NCBI GenBank assembly: GCA_005884985.1
Contig: VAYK01000106.1
Location: 1-5,683 of the forward strand
Direction: 5' to 3'
DNA length: 5,683 bases
Origin: Actinomycetota bacterium
GTDB taxonomy: Bacteria; Actinomycetota; Thermoleophilia; Solirubrobacterales; 70-9
Position 1 is the stretch's first letter. Every line of letters begins with the position of its first letter. The translations under genes and the position numbers were made by a program. Under the pieces are notes generated by a model. The model did not search any database and was not told where the DNA came from. It saw nothing but the letters and a program-made list of their open reading frames with translations. Of the stretch, positions 1 to 5,169 are shown one piece after another.

Positions 1-530
1 TCCCACTCGTCCGGGAGCCGATCGCGGAGCAGGCCAACCGGTAGGGGCGCGAGGAAGGCGCGCGTCATCGCTCGAGGGACGACCACGGGCGCCCTGCGCG
101 GCCTCGCTTGAAGGGCGGCGGCGTAGGCGCAGAGCCGGGTCTGCCCCACCCCGAGCCGAACAGGCGGCCCGATCGCCTTCCGCGCCCGCCTCAGGACCCC
201 CTCCAGGCTTCCGCCCCAAAGCCCACGCAGGCCGGCGGCCTCGAAGAAGGCCTCGGCCTCCAGGCGTCGCAGCGACTCCTCCCAGGCTGCGTCCGTGCGC
301 TCGGGATCGGGTGCCACCAGCGACAGGTCGGGGCAGCGGGCGAGTGCCTCGCCGAGGCGCATCCCGGCGTGCACGCCGAACGCCTCGGCGGGCCCGGAGG
401 TCTCCCCGACCACCTGCGGCCCGCCGGGCTCGGGAGCCAGCGCCAGCGGCCTGGTGAGCAGCGCCCGCCGGCGCTCTTCCAGGGTCGCCAGGAGAGCGAA
501 GCGGGGGATGAGCGCGCAGGCCACCGGCAT
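1..530 (-). CDS. imuB: ImuB-like Y-family DNA polymerase homologue, N-terminal part (runs off left edge)
   Basis: The minus strand is open for 176 codons from an ATG at 530 to the window edge, so the C-terminal part is missing. The protein starts MPVACALIPRFALL. Residues 49-66 (AEAFGVHAGMRLGEALARCP) match the Y-family fingers pattern 'A..xGV.xGM.l.eA...CP', and residues 93-107 (EAFFEAAGLRGLWGG) match the strand that carries the DEA motif in DinB. The catalytic Asp normally found near residue 7 (DxD.FFA) is absent, which fits ImuB, the non-catalytic adaptor that in other bacteria links ImuA', DnaE2 and the sliding clamp in SOS mutagenesis. A perfect LexA box touches the start codon, which supports an SOS role. 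Oddity: between the helix ending LRRLE (residue 91) and EAFFE, about a dozen residues usual for the family appear to be missing. Alternative: another Y-family paralogue. The Y-family assignment is firm; the ImuB label is less so. Confidence 0.8.
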   Translation of the reverse strand, partial: MPVACALIPRFALLATLEERRRALLTRPLALAPEPGGPQVVGETSGPAEAFGVHAGMRLGEALARCPDLSLVAPDPERTDAAWEESLRRLEAEAFFEAAGLRGLWGGSLEGVLRRARKAIGPPVRLGVGQTRLCAYAAALQARPRRAPVVVPRAMTRAFLAPLPVGLLRDRLPDEW

Positions 531-544
531 CGAACATATGTTCG
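531..544. promoter_or_regulatory. LexA (SOS) box
   Basis: The sequence CGAACATATGTTCG is a perfect 14-bp palindrome and matches the LexA/DinR operator of Gram-positive and actinobacterial genomes (CGAAC-N4-GTTCG). It directly abuts the ATG at 530 of the ImuB-like gene, a typical SOS-regulon member. The box also lies 57 bp upstream of the GTG start proposed for the divergent lipoprotein, so it could in principle affect both genes. The match and position are seen directly; LexA binding is inferred from known SOS biology. Confidence 0.85.
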
Positions 545-566
545 TACATGGAGCGGCGGATTTCAA
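538..566 (-). promoter_or_regulatory. Candidate promoter of the ImuB-like gene, overlapping the LexA box
   Basis: On the minus strand, TTGAAA (566 to 561) matches the -35 consensus at five of six bases. After a 17-bp spacer comes GAACAT (543 to 538), a weak -10. Transcription would then begin at or next to the ATG at 530, giving a leaderless mRNA. This fits the lack of a Shine-Dalgarno before that ATG. LexA bound at 531-544 would cover the -10 and the start site. The -10 match is poor, so this is tentative. Confidence 0.35.
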
Positions 567-601
567 GGGGCGAAGGTCCGGAGCAGCGATACTCCGGGCT
601 G

Positions 602-1126
602 GTGAGACCTCATCCGCTGTGGCTGCTGCTTTGCCTCGGGCTGATCGCCCTGCCGATCGCCGGTTGCGGCGGTGGCGGCGGGGGGACGAGCTCGAATGGC
701 GGCGCCGTCTCGACCGCGAACCAGGGCGCCGCGCCGAAGGTCGCCGGCCACGCCGATCCCGGGGACGTCCGCGTGATCGACGCCTGGGTGACCGCGCTTC
801 GCCGCGGCAACGTGGACGCCGCCGCCCGCTACTTCGCGATCCCCAGCGTGGCCGAGAACGGCGTCCTGGTTCGCATCCGCAGCCTCGACGATGCCCGCCG
901 GTTCAACGCGTCGCTGCCCTGCGGCGCCCGCCTGATTCGCGCCGAGACCGCGGGCGATTTCACGACCGCGACCTTCCGCCTCACCGAGCGCCCAGGGCCG
1001 GGCGTCTGCGGGAACGGCACCGGGCAGACCGCGAAGACGTCGTTCGTGATCCGCAACGGCAAGATCGCCGAGTGGCGCCGCGTCGGCCGGCCCGGCGCCC
1101 AGGGCGCCCCGAGCCAGTCGGCGTAG
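602..1126 (+). CDS. Small lipoprotein with NTF2-like domain, function unknown
   Basis: The product is 174 residues from the GTG at 602. It begins with a short basic stretch and a hydrophobic core, then a lipobox ending IAGC (Cys22), then a run of six glycines and a Ser/Gly/Ala-rich tether to about residue 55. Export and lipid anchoring to the outer face of the membrane are therefore likely. The remainder, from VIDAWVTALRRGNVDAAARYF to FVIRNGKIAEWRRV, has the layout of an NTF2/SnoaL-like cone: a first helix pair, an 'ARYF' segment and a closing 'rnGkIaeW' strand. Two cysteines (in LPCGARL and GVCGNG) could form a disulfide outside the cell. No catalytic set can be named. The start is uncertain: an in-frame ATG at 548 would add 18 residues, and neither start has a good Shine-Dalgarno. 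A 6-bp inverted repeat (CCGGAG 578-583 / CTCCGG 592-597) lies just ahead of the GTG. The neighbouring SOS gene is divergent. Confidence 0.75.
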   Translation: MRPHPLWLLLCLGLIALPIAGCGGGGGGTSSNGGAVSTANQGAAPKVAGHADPGDVRVIDAWVTALRRGNVDAAARYFAIPSVAENGVLVRIRSLDDARRFNASLPCGARLIRAETAGDFTTATFRLTERPGPGVCGNGTGQTAKTSFVIRNGKIAEWRRVGRPGAQGAPSQSA

Positions 1127-1157
1127 GCCGAAAGATCGGCGCAATCTTTAAAAAAAC

Positions 1158-1186
1158 TTGATTTTCCGGCCCTGGCGAGATAGGGA
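1158..1186 (+). promoter_or_regulatory. Candidate promoter of the solute-binding protein gene
   Basis: An AT-rich island (about 1144-1166, with a run of seven A at 1150-1156) stands out in this GC-rich DNA. TTGATT at 1158-1163 resembles a -35, and TAGGGA at 1181-1186, 17 bp downstream, is a weak -10. The A-tract just upstream could act as an UP element. The predicted leader before the ATG at 1270 would be about 75-80 nt. The island is clear; the exact hexamers are tentative. Confidence 0.35.
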
Positions 1187-1243
1187 TACACCATCACGGG
1201 GGCACATACGGCTGAATGGGAGTGGCTGGTGCGCCCGATCATG

Positions 1244-1253
1244 GTGTGCACAC
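1244..1253. repeat. 10-bp palindrome in the leader of the binding-protein gene
   Basis: GTGTGCACAC is a perfect palindrome that ends two bases before the Shine-Dalgarno of the gene starting at 1270. It could be an operator half-site or part of an RNA hairpin that masks the ribosome site, but nothing else supports either role. Confidence 0.3.
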
Positions 1254-1255
1254 AC

Positions 1256-1263
1256 GAGGAGGA
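1256..1263 (+). promoter_or_regulatory. Ribosome binding site that fixes the start at 1270
   Basis: GAGGAGGA lies six bases before the ATG at 1270 and is the best Shine-Dalgarno in the window. It rules in favour of this ATG over the in-frame ATG at 1216, which has no such site and would put 18 extra residues in front of a classic lipoprotein signal. Confidence 0.85.
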
Positions 1264-1269
1264 ACCTGG

Positions 1270-2550
1270 ATGAGAAGGCTTAGGCTGGTCCTGTTGGCCG
1301 TGGGCATCGCCGGCGCTTCGCTCGCGCTGACGTCGTGCGGCGGCGGTGGCGGAGGTACGACGGGGACGCTTACGATCGGCGACCTGGTCCCGCTGACGGG
1401 CGATCTGTCCGACTTCGGCCCACCGGGCGAGAAGGCAGCAAACATCGCGGCCGATCAGATCAACAAGGCGGCCAAGTCGACCGGCGCCGACATCAGCGGC
1501 GTGAAGCTGATCACCGACGACTCGCAGACCGACCCGGCCGCCTCGGTCTCGGCGGCGCGCAAGATGTCCGACGAGGGCGCGACCTGCATCGCCGGTGAGT
1601 GGGCCTCGGCCGACACGATCCCGGTGGCCCGGTCGGTGGCGATTCCGGACGGGATCCTGGAGATCTCGCCCGCGTCGACCAGCGACGAGATCACCGGCCT
1701 CGACGACAACGGCCTGATCAACCGGACGGCGCCGCCGGACTCGTTCCAGGGGCCGACGCTCGCCAACGCGATCGAGAAGGACATCGGTGGCGCCAACGGC
1801 AAGACGGTCAACATCGGCGCCCGCAACGACTCCTACGGCACCGGGCTCGCCGACAGCTTCTCCACCGCCTGGGAGGCGAAGGGCGGCAAGATCGGCCAGA
1901 AGGTGATCTACGACCCGAAGGCCGCCTCGTATGACTCCGAGGCACAGAAGATCGTCTCCGGCAACCCGGATGCGACCGTGATCATCGACTTCCCGGAGAC
2001 CTTCGTGAAGGTCGGCCCCGCGCTCGCGCGGACCGGGAGCTGGGATCCGACCAAGGCCTTCGGCACCGACGGGCTCGCCTCGAGCAGCCTGCCGAAGGAC
2101 GTCGGAGCCAGCATCGTCGAGGGCTTCCGGGGCACCGCCCCCGGAGTGCCGAGCAGCGCGCCGGCATCGAAGCAGTTCAACACGCTCTACACGTCGTCGG
2201 CGCCGAAGAACGTCGCTCGCCAGACGTTCGACGCGCAGAACTTCGACGCCGTGGTGCTCTGCTACCTCGCGGCCGTGGCCGCCGGCTCGACCGACGGTCA
2301 GGACATGGCCGATCACCTGATCGCCGTCACCGCGCCGCCGGGCACGCAGTACACCTGGAAGCAGCTCCCTGAGGCGATCAAGGCGCTGCAGAACGGCGAC
2401 GACATCAACTACGTCGGCGCATCCGGCCCGGTCGACATGAACAGCGCCGGCGACACCACGGCCGGTGTCTACGAGGAGTACGAGTACAAGAACGGCAAGC
2501 TGACGCTGCCGATCGCGGACATTCCGATCGCCAAGCCGAGTGGCGGCTAG
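1270..2550 (+). CDS. Branched-chain amino acid-type ABC transporter, substrate-binding lipoprotein (LivK/LivJ-like)
   Basis: The product is 426 residues. Residues 1-23 form a lipoprotein signal (MRRLRLVLLAVG...) with the lipobox LTSC (Cys23), followed by six glycines as a tether. From residue 34 it reads as a type I periplasmic-binding fold of the Peripla_BP_6/LivK kind: TIGDLVPLTGDLSDFG at the first strand, 'AANIAADQIN' in the first helix, ITDDSQTDP, the ligand-site-like SPASTS around 133-138, and ARNDSYGTGLAD at the start of the second lobe. It would capture a ligand outside the cell and deliver it to a LivHMGF membrane complex, encoded convergently downstream. The ligand cannot be read from the sequence; relatives bind Leu/Ile/Val, other amino acids, amides or urea. 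Length is slightly above the usual ~370-400 because of the tether and an extended C-terminal part. The reading frame looks intact throughout. Confidence 0.93.
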   Translation: MRRLRLVLLAVGIAGASLALTSCGGGGGGTTGTLTIGDLVPLTGDLSDFGPPGEKAANIAADQINKAAKSTGADISGVKLITDDSQTDPAASVSAARKMSDEGATCIAGEWASADTIPVARSVAIPDGILEISPASTSDEITGLDDNGLINRTAPPDSFQGPTLANAIEKDIGGANGKTVNIGARNDSYGTGLADSFSTAWEAKGGKIGQKVIYDPKAASYDSEAQKIVSGNPDATVIIDFPETFVKVGPALARTGSWDPTKAFGTDGLASSSLPKDVGASIVEGFRGTAPGVPSSAPASKQFNTLYTSSAPKNVARQTFDAQNFDAVVLCYLAAVAAGSTDGQDMADHLIAVTAPPGTQYTWKQLPEAIKALQNGDDINYVGASGPVDMNSAGDTTAGVYEEYEYKNGKLTLPIADIPIAKPSGG

Positions 2551-2563
2551 CTAAGGACGTCCG

Positions 2564-2579
2564 CGCCGGCACGCCGGCG
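2564..2579. other. Small GC-rich hairpin after the binding-protein gene
   Basis: CGCCGG (2564-2569) and CCGGCG (2574-2579) can pair around a 4-nt loop, 13 bp after the stop codon. It may help termination or protect the 3' end together with the stronger hairpin that follows. Confidence 0.35.
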
Positions 2580-2590
2580 TAGACCGTGAT

Positions 2591-2617
2591 GCGGCCGGGG
2601 CTTTGAGCCCCGGCCGC
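2591..2617. terminator. Strong hairpin between convergent genes, likely bidirectional terminator
   Basis: GCGGCCGGGGCT (2591-2602) and AGCCCCGGCCGC (2606-2617) are perfect 12-bp inverted arms around a TTG loop. The hairpin sits in the 83-bp gap between the stop of the binding-protein gene (2550) and the stop of livF (2634), and would read equally from both sides. There is no T-tract directly after it on either strand; the nearest is five T at 2637-2641. U-poor GC hairpins are common ends in actinobacteria. Confidence 0.75.
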
Positions 2618-2633
2618 CTCCATGCTGGCGGAG

Positions 2634-3380
2634 CTATTTTTGGTCGATCCGGGCCGTGCCACCCAGGTACAGCTCGACGACCTTGGGGTCCTCGAGCAGC
2701 TCGCGCCCCGGCCCCTCGAAGCGGTTGGTGCCCAGGTCGAGGACGTAGCCCCGGCTCGACATCCCCAGGGCGCGGCGGGCGTTCTGCTCCACCATCACGA
2801 GCGTCACCCCGGCCCGGTTGATGTCCTCGATCTTCTCGAAGATCGCCTCCACGAACGCCGGCGCGAGGCCGGCGGAGGGCTCGTCGAGCAGCAGGACGTG
2901 GGGGTCCGGCATCAGCGCCCGGGCCATGGCCAGCATCTGGCGCTCGCCGCCGCTCATCGTCCCCGCGGTCTGCGAACGTCGTTCGCCGAGCCGCGGGAAG
3001 AGCTCGTACATGCGCTCGATCTGGTCGTCGGTGCGTGAGGGGTCGAGCGAGCCGATCTCGAGGTTCTCCTCGACCGTGAGGCTCTGGAAGACGTTGTCGA
3101 GCTGCGGCACGTAGCTGAGGCCGCGATGAGTGATGTCGTGGGGGCGGCTGCCGCTGATCTCCTCGCCTCGGAACAGGACCCGCCCGCGGCGCGGTCGCAG
3201 GAGGCCAAAGATCGTCTTCACCAGGGTCGACTTGCCGGCCCCATTGGGACCGATCACGGTCACGATCTCACCCTCGTTGACGCGGATCGAGACGCCGTTC
3301 AGGATGTCGACCTCCGGGACGTAGCCGGCGACGAGGTCCTCGGTGGCGAGCAGGGCGCCGTTGGTCGGCGCGACGCTCAC
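2634..3380 (-). CDS. livF: Branched-chain amino acid-type ABC transporter ATP-binding protein LivF
   Basis: The product is 248 residues, near the usual LivF length of about 235-250. All ATPase motifs are present: Walker A GPNGAGKST (44-52), Q-loop Gln93 in YVPQ, signature MSGGERQ (142-148), Walker B LLLDEP (163-168) and D-loop SAGL (169-172). After Walker B comes VEQN (197-200), the LivF form of the switch region, where other ABC ATPases have His. The protein would be cytoplasmic and pair with LivG on the inner face of the LivHM channel. The GTG start at 3380 overlaps the TGA of livG by 4 bp (GTGA), so the two are translationally coupled. It is the last gene of the operon; the strong hairpin at 2591-2617 follows. 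No defect seen. Confidence 0.96.
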   Translation of the reverse strand: MSVAPTNGALLATEDLVAGYVPEVDILNGVSIRVNEGEIVTVIGPNGAGKSTLVKTIFGLLRPRRGRVLFRGEEISGSRPHDITHRGLSYVPQLDNVFQSLTVEENLEIGSLDPSRTDDQIERMYELFPRLGERRSQTAGTMSGGERQMLAMARALMPDPHVLLLDEPSAGLAPAFVEAIFEKIEDINRAGVTLVMVEQNARRALGMSSRGYVLDLGTNRFEGPGRELLEDPKVVELYLGGTARIDQK

Positions 3381-4201
3381 GCTCGCTCGTCCTCGACGAC
3401 CGTCCCGGAGCCGAGGTAGGCATCGATCACCGCCTGGTCGGTGCGCACCTCGTGCGGCTCGCCGTCGGCGATCACCCGACCCTCCGCCATCACGATCACC
3501 CGGTCGGAGTGGTTCATGACGACCTCCATGTCGTGCTCGATGAACAGGAAGCTCACTCCCTCGTCGGCTCGAAGCCGCTGCATGTGGTCGAGCAGACGAC
3601 GCCCCAGGGTCGGATTGATTCCCGCCATCGGCTCGTCGAGGAGCAGCAGCCGCGGCCTGGTCATCAGCGCCCGGGCCAGCTCGAGCAGCTTGCGCTGGCC
3701 CCCGGAGAGCGTCCCCGCGTAGTCCTCGGCGACCCTTGCGAGGTCGAAGACCTCGAGCAGCTCGATCGCCTGCTCGCGGACCTCGGCCTCGCGCCTTCGG
3801 ACCCGCCGGGGGTGGGCGATGACGTTCAGGAGCCGCTCGCCGGGCTGGTCCGGCGCCGCCAGCGTCATGTTGTCGATCACCGGCATCCGCGCCAGGGCCT
3901 TGGTGATCTGGAAGGTCCGCACCATTCCCAGGCGGGCGATCGCGTGGGGCCGCGCGCCCAGGATCTGGTCGCCTTGAAAGGCGGCGCGACCACCGTCCGG
4001 CCGGTAGAAGCCGGTGACGACGTTGAAGAACGTCGTCTTGCCGGCTCCGTTCGGTCCGATCAGCGCCGTGATCGAGCCCTCCCGGACGTCGAGCGTCGCA
4101 CCGTTCACGGCCCTGATTCCGCCAAAGCGCTTCACGACGCCGGCGGCCTCCAGGATCGGCTTGCCGTTGGGCCTCTCGGCGTCGACGTCGGCGTCATTCA
4201 C
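3377..4201 (-). CDS. livG: Branched-chain amino acid-type ABC transporter ATP-binding protein LivG
   Basis: The product is 274 residues, slightly longer than the typical ~255 because of about 15 extra N-terminal residues before ILEAAGVVKRFGG. Motifs: Walker A GPNGAGKTT (49-57), Q-loop Gln98 in RTFQ, signature LSGGQ (165-169), Walker B LLLLDEP (185-191), and the switch His223 in FIEHD. The region between Q-loop and signature is long and basic (HPRRVRRREAEVREQA), as usual for LivG, and MAGINP after Walker B is a LivG hallmark. It energises transport together with LivF. The GTG at 4201 overlaps the end of livM (TGA at 4196-4194) by 8 bp (GTGAATGA), and the gene's own stop overlaps livF. The frame is intact, in contrast to the two permease genes upstream. 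Confidence 0.95.
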   Translation of the reverse strand: MNDADVDAERPNGKPILEAAGVVKRFGGIRAVNGATLDVREGSITALIGPNGAGKTTFFNVVTGFYRPDGGRAAFQGDQILGARPHAIARLGMVRTFQITKALARMPVIDNMTLAAPDQPGERLLNVIAHPRRVRRREAEVREQAIELLEVFDLARVAEDYAGTLSGGQRKLLELARALMTRPRLLLLDEPMAGINPTLGRRLLDHMQRLRADEGVSFLFIEHDMEVVMNHSDRVIVMAEGRVIADGEPHEVRTDQAVIDAYLGSGTVVEDERA

Positions 4202-4397
4202 CGAGGACCATCTCCTCCCGCTTGCCGAACATCCCCTGCGGCCGGAAGACCATCAGCACGATCAGCGCCAGGCCGACGATGAAGAACCGCAGTGCTGCGA
4301 TCTGGGTGTCGTCGAGGCCGAAGCCGATGAACCGCGTCCCCTCGAGGATGGTCCAGAAGACCACCGCGCCGGCGAGCACCCCCCAGTAGCTGGCGAG
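4194..4397 (-). pseudogene. livM: Displaced C-terminal part of LivM (frameshifted continuation)
   Basis: This stretch lies in the frame next to the main livM frame and encodes 67 residues, from LASYWGVLAGAVVFW to FRPQGMFGKREEMVLGE. It contains the last two membrane segments and the RPQG tail that normally end LivM, so it is the true end of that gene. Whether it is translated on its own is doubtful: a TTG at 4415 could open it, but no ribosome site is evident. Its TGA at 4196-4194 overlaps the GTG of livG, as expected of the natural livM stop. Confidence 0.8.
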
Positions 4398-5169
4398 CCA
4401 CGGGCTCGTAGTCAAGGGGGTGGACGGTCGCCAGGTCGAGCGCCAGGAAGAAGCCCGCGAACGCTCCGATCGCGGCCGCGATCGCCAGCGATTGGAGCTT
4501 GTACGCGAAGGTGTGCTTGCCGAGCGCCTCGGCGGCGTCCTCGTCCTCGCGGATCGCCCGCAGGACGCGCCCCCAGGGCGACTTCTGGATGAAGCGGAGC
4601 CCGAGCGTCGCGCCGACCACGAACAGCCAGACGACTATCAACAGCGGCGCCAGCGACTCCGGATTCGTCCAGCCCAGGCTCTGGAGCCAACCCTCGATCG
4701 TCGTCGACAGGTTCGTCCAAGCGTCGTTGTAGCAGGCCCCGGCGCCGCCCTCGGCGCAGAACAGACCCTGGTTGCCGCCGGTCAGCGAGTCGGCGTTCTG
4801 GGCGATGATCCGCACGGTCTCCGCCAGGGCGATGGTGGCGATCGCGAAGTAGTCGGCGCGCAGGCGCAGCGACGGCAGGCCGACCAGGAGCCCGAAGCCG
4901 ATCGCGATCAGCATCGCCACCGGCAGCGAGAGCCAAAACGAGAACCCCGCCTTCAGCACCAGGATCGCCATCGCGTAGGCGCCGACGGCCATGAACCCGG
5001 CGGCGCCGAAGTTGGTCATCCCGGTGTAGCCGACGTTGAGCTGCAGCCCCAGCGCGACCAGGGCGTAGATCCCCGCCAGCACGCCGACACCGATCCAGAA
5101 GCCGGTGTCGGTGAAGAAGTTGAGCGTCAGTCCCAGGGGCAGGATCACGCTTGGATCGTGCGCGGGCAT
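4198..5169 (-). CDS. livM: Branched-chain amino acid-type ABC transporter permease LivM, frameshifted near its end
   Basis: From the ATG at 5169 the first 258 residues are good LivM: ILPLGLTLNFF, the family hallmark GLQLNVGYTGMTNFGAAGFM (41-60), LPSLRLRADYFAIATIAL (98-115), and the cytoplasmic coupling loop RAIREDEDAAEALG (204-217) that contacts the ATPases. Several membrane helices are evident. The outer loop after GGNQG has two cysteines (138 and 146). After HPLDYEPVA (near 4396) the frame turns into low-quality Arg/Gly-rich sequence that ends at 4198, while the correct ending continues in the neighbouring frame. About 13-15 residues normally found between (an FFA...VLGG-like helix) are absent from all frames, so a deletion of 3n+2 bases is likelier than a one-base slip. 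As written the product would lack its last helices and probably not work. The start overlaps livH by 25 bp. It may be a real pseudogene or an assembly error. Confidence 0.85.
   Translation of the reverse strand: MPAHDPSVILPLGLTLNFFTDTGFWIGVGVLAGIYALVALGLQLNVGYTGMTNFGAAGFMAVGAYAMAILVLKAGFSFWLSLPVAMLIAIGFGLLVGLPSLRLRADYFAIATIALAETVRIIAQNADSLTGGNQGLFCAEGGAGACYNDAWTNLSTTIEGWLQSLGWTNPESLAPLLIVVWLFVVGATLGLRFIQKSPWGRVLRAIREDEDAAEALGKHTFAYKLQSLAIAAAIGAFAGFFLALDLATVHPLDYEPVARQLLGGARRRGGLLDHPRGDAVHRLRPRRHPDRSTAVLHRRPGADRADGLPAAGDVRQAGGDGPR

Noticed and set aside
108..605. Plus-strand open frame near the left end
   Set aside because: It is antisense to the well-supported Y-family gene and has Pro/Gly/Arg-rich composition without recognisable domains.
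1131..1156. AAAGAT/ATCTTT inverted repeat as a terminator of the NTF2-like lipoprotein gene
   Set aside because: The stem has only six AT-rich base pairs and is followed by a run of A, not T, on the plus strand; on the minus strand the T-run precedes the stem.
1216..1269. In-frame upstream ATG at 1216 as start of the binding protein
   Set aside because: It has no Shine-Dalgarno and would place 18 residues before a standard lipoprotein signal; the ATG at 1270 has GAGGAGGA at ideal spacing.
829..2316. Long open frame on the minus strand (about 495 codons)
   Set aside because: It lies opposite the binding-protein gene, is very rich in Arg/Gly/Val, and resembles no family. It is an antisense shadow of GC-rich codon use.
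3452..4282. Long plus-strand open frame opposite livG
   Set aside because: It has Arg/Pro/Asp/His-rich composition and no domain, and the minus strand carries a complete ABC ATPase there.
4198..4415. Programmed ribosomal frameshift in livM
   Set aside because: No slippery heptamer or stimulatory hairpin is visible at the junction, and conserved residues are missing between the two frames, which a programmed slip would not explain.
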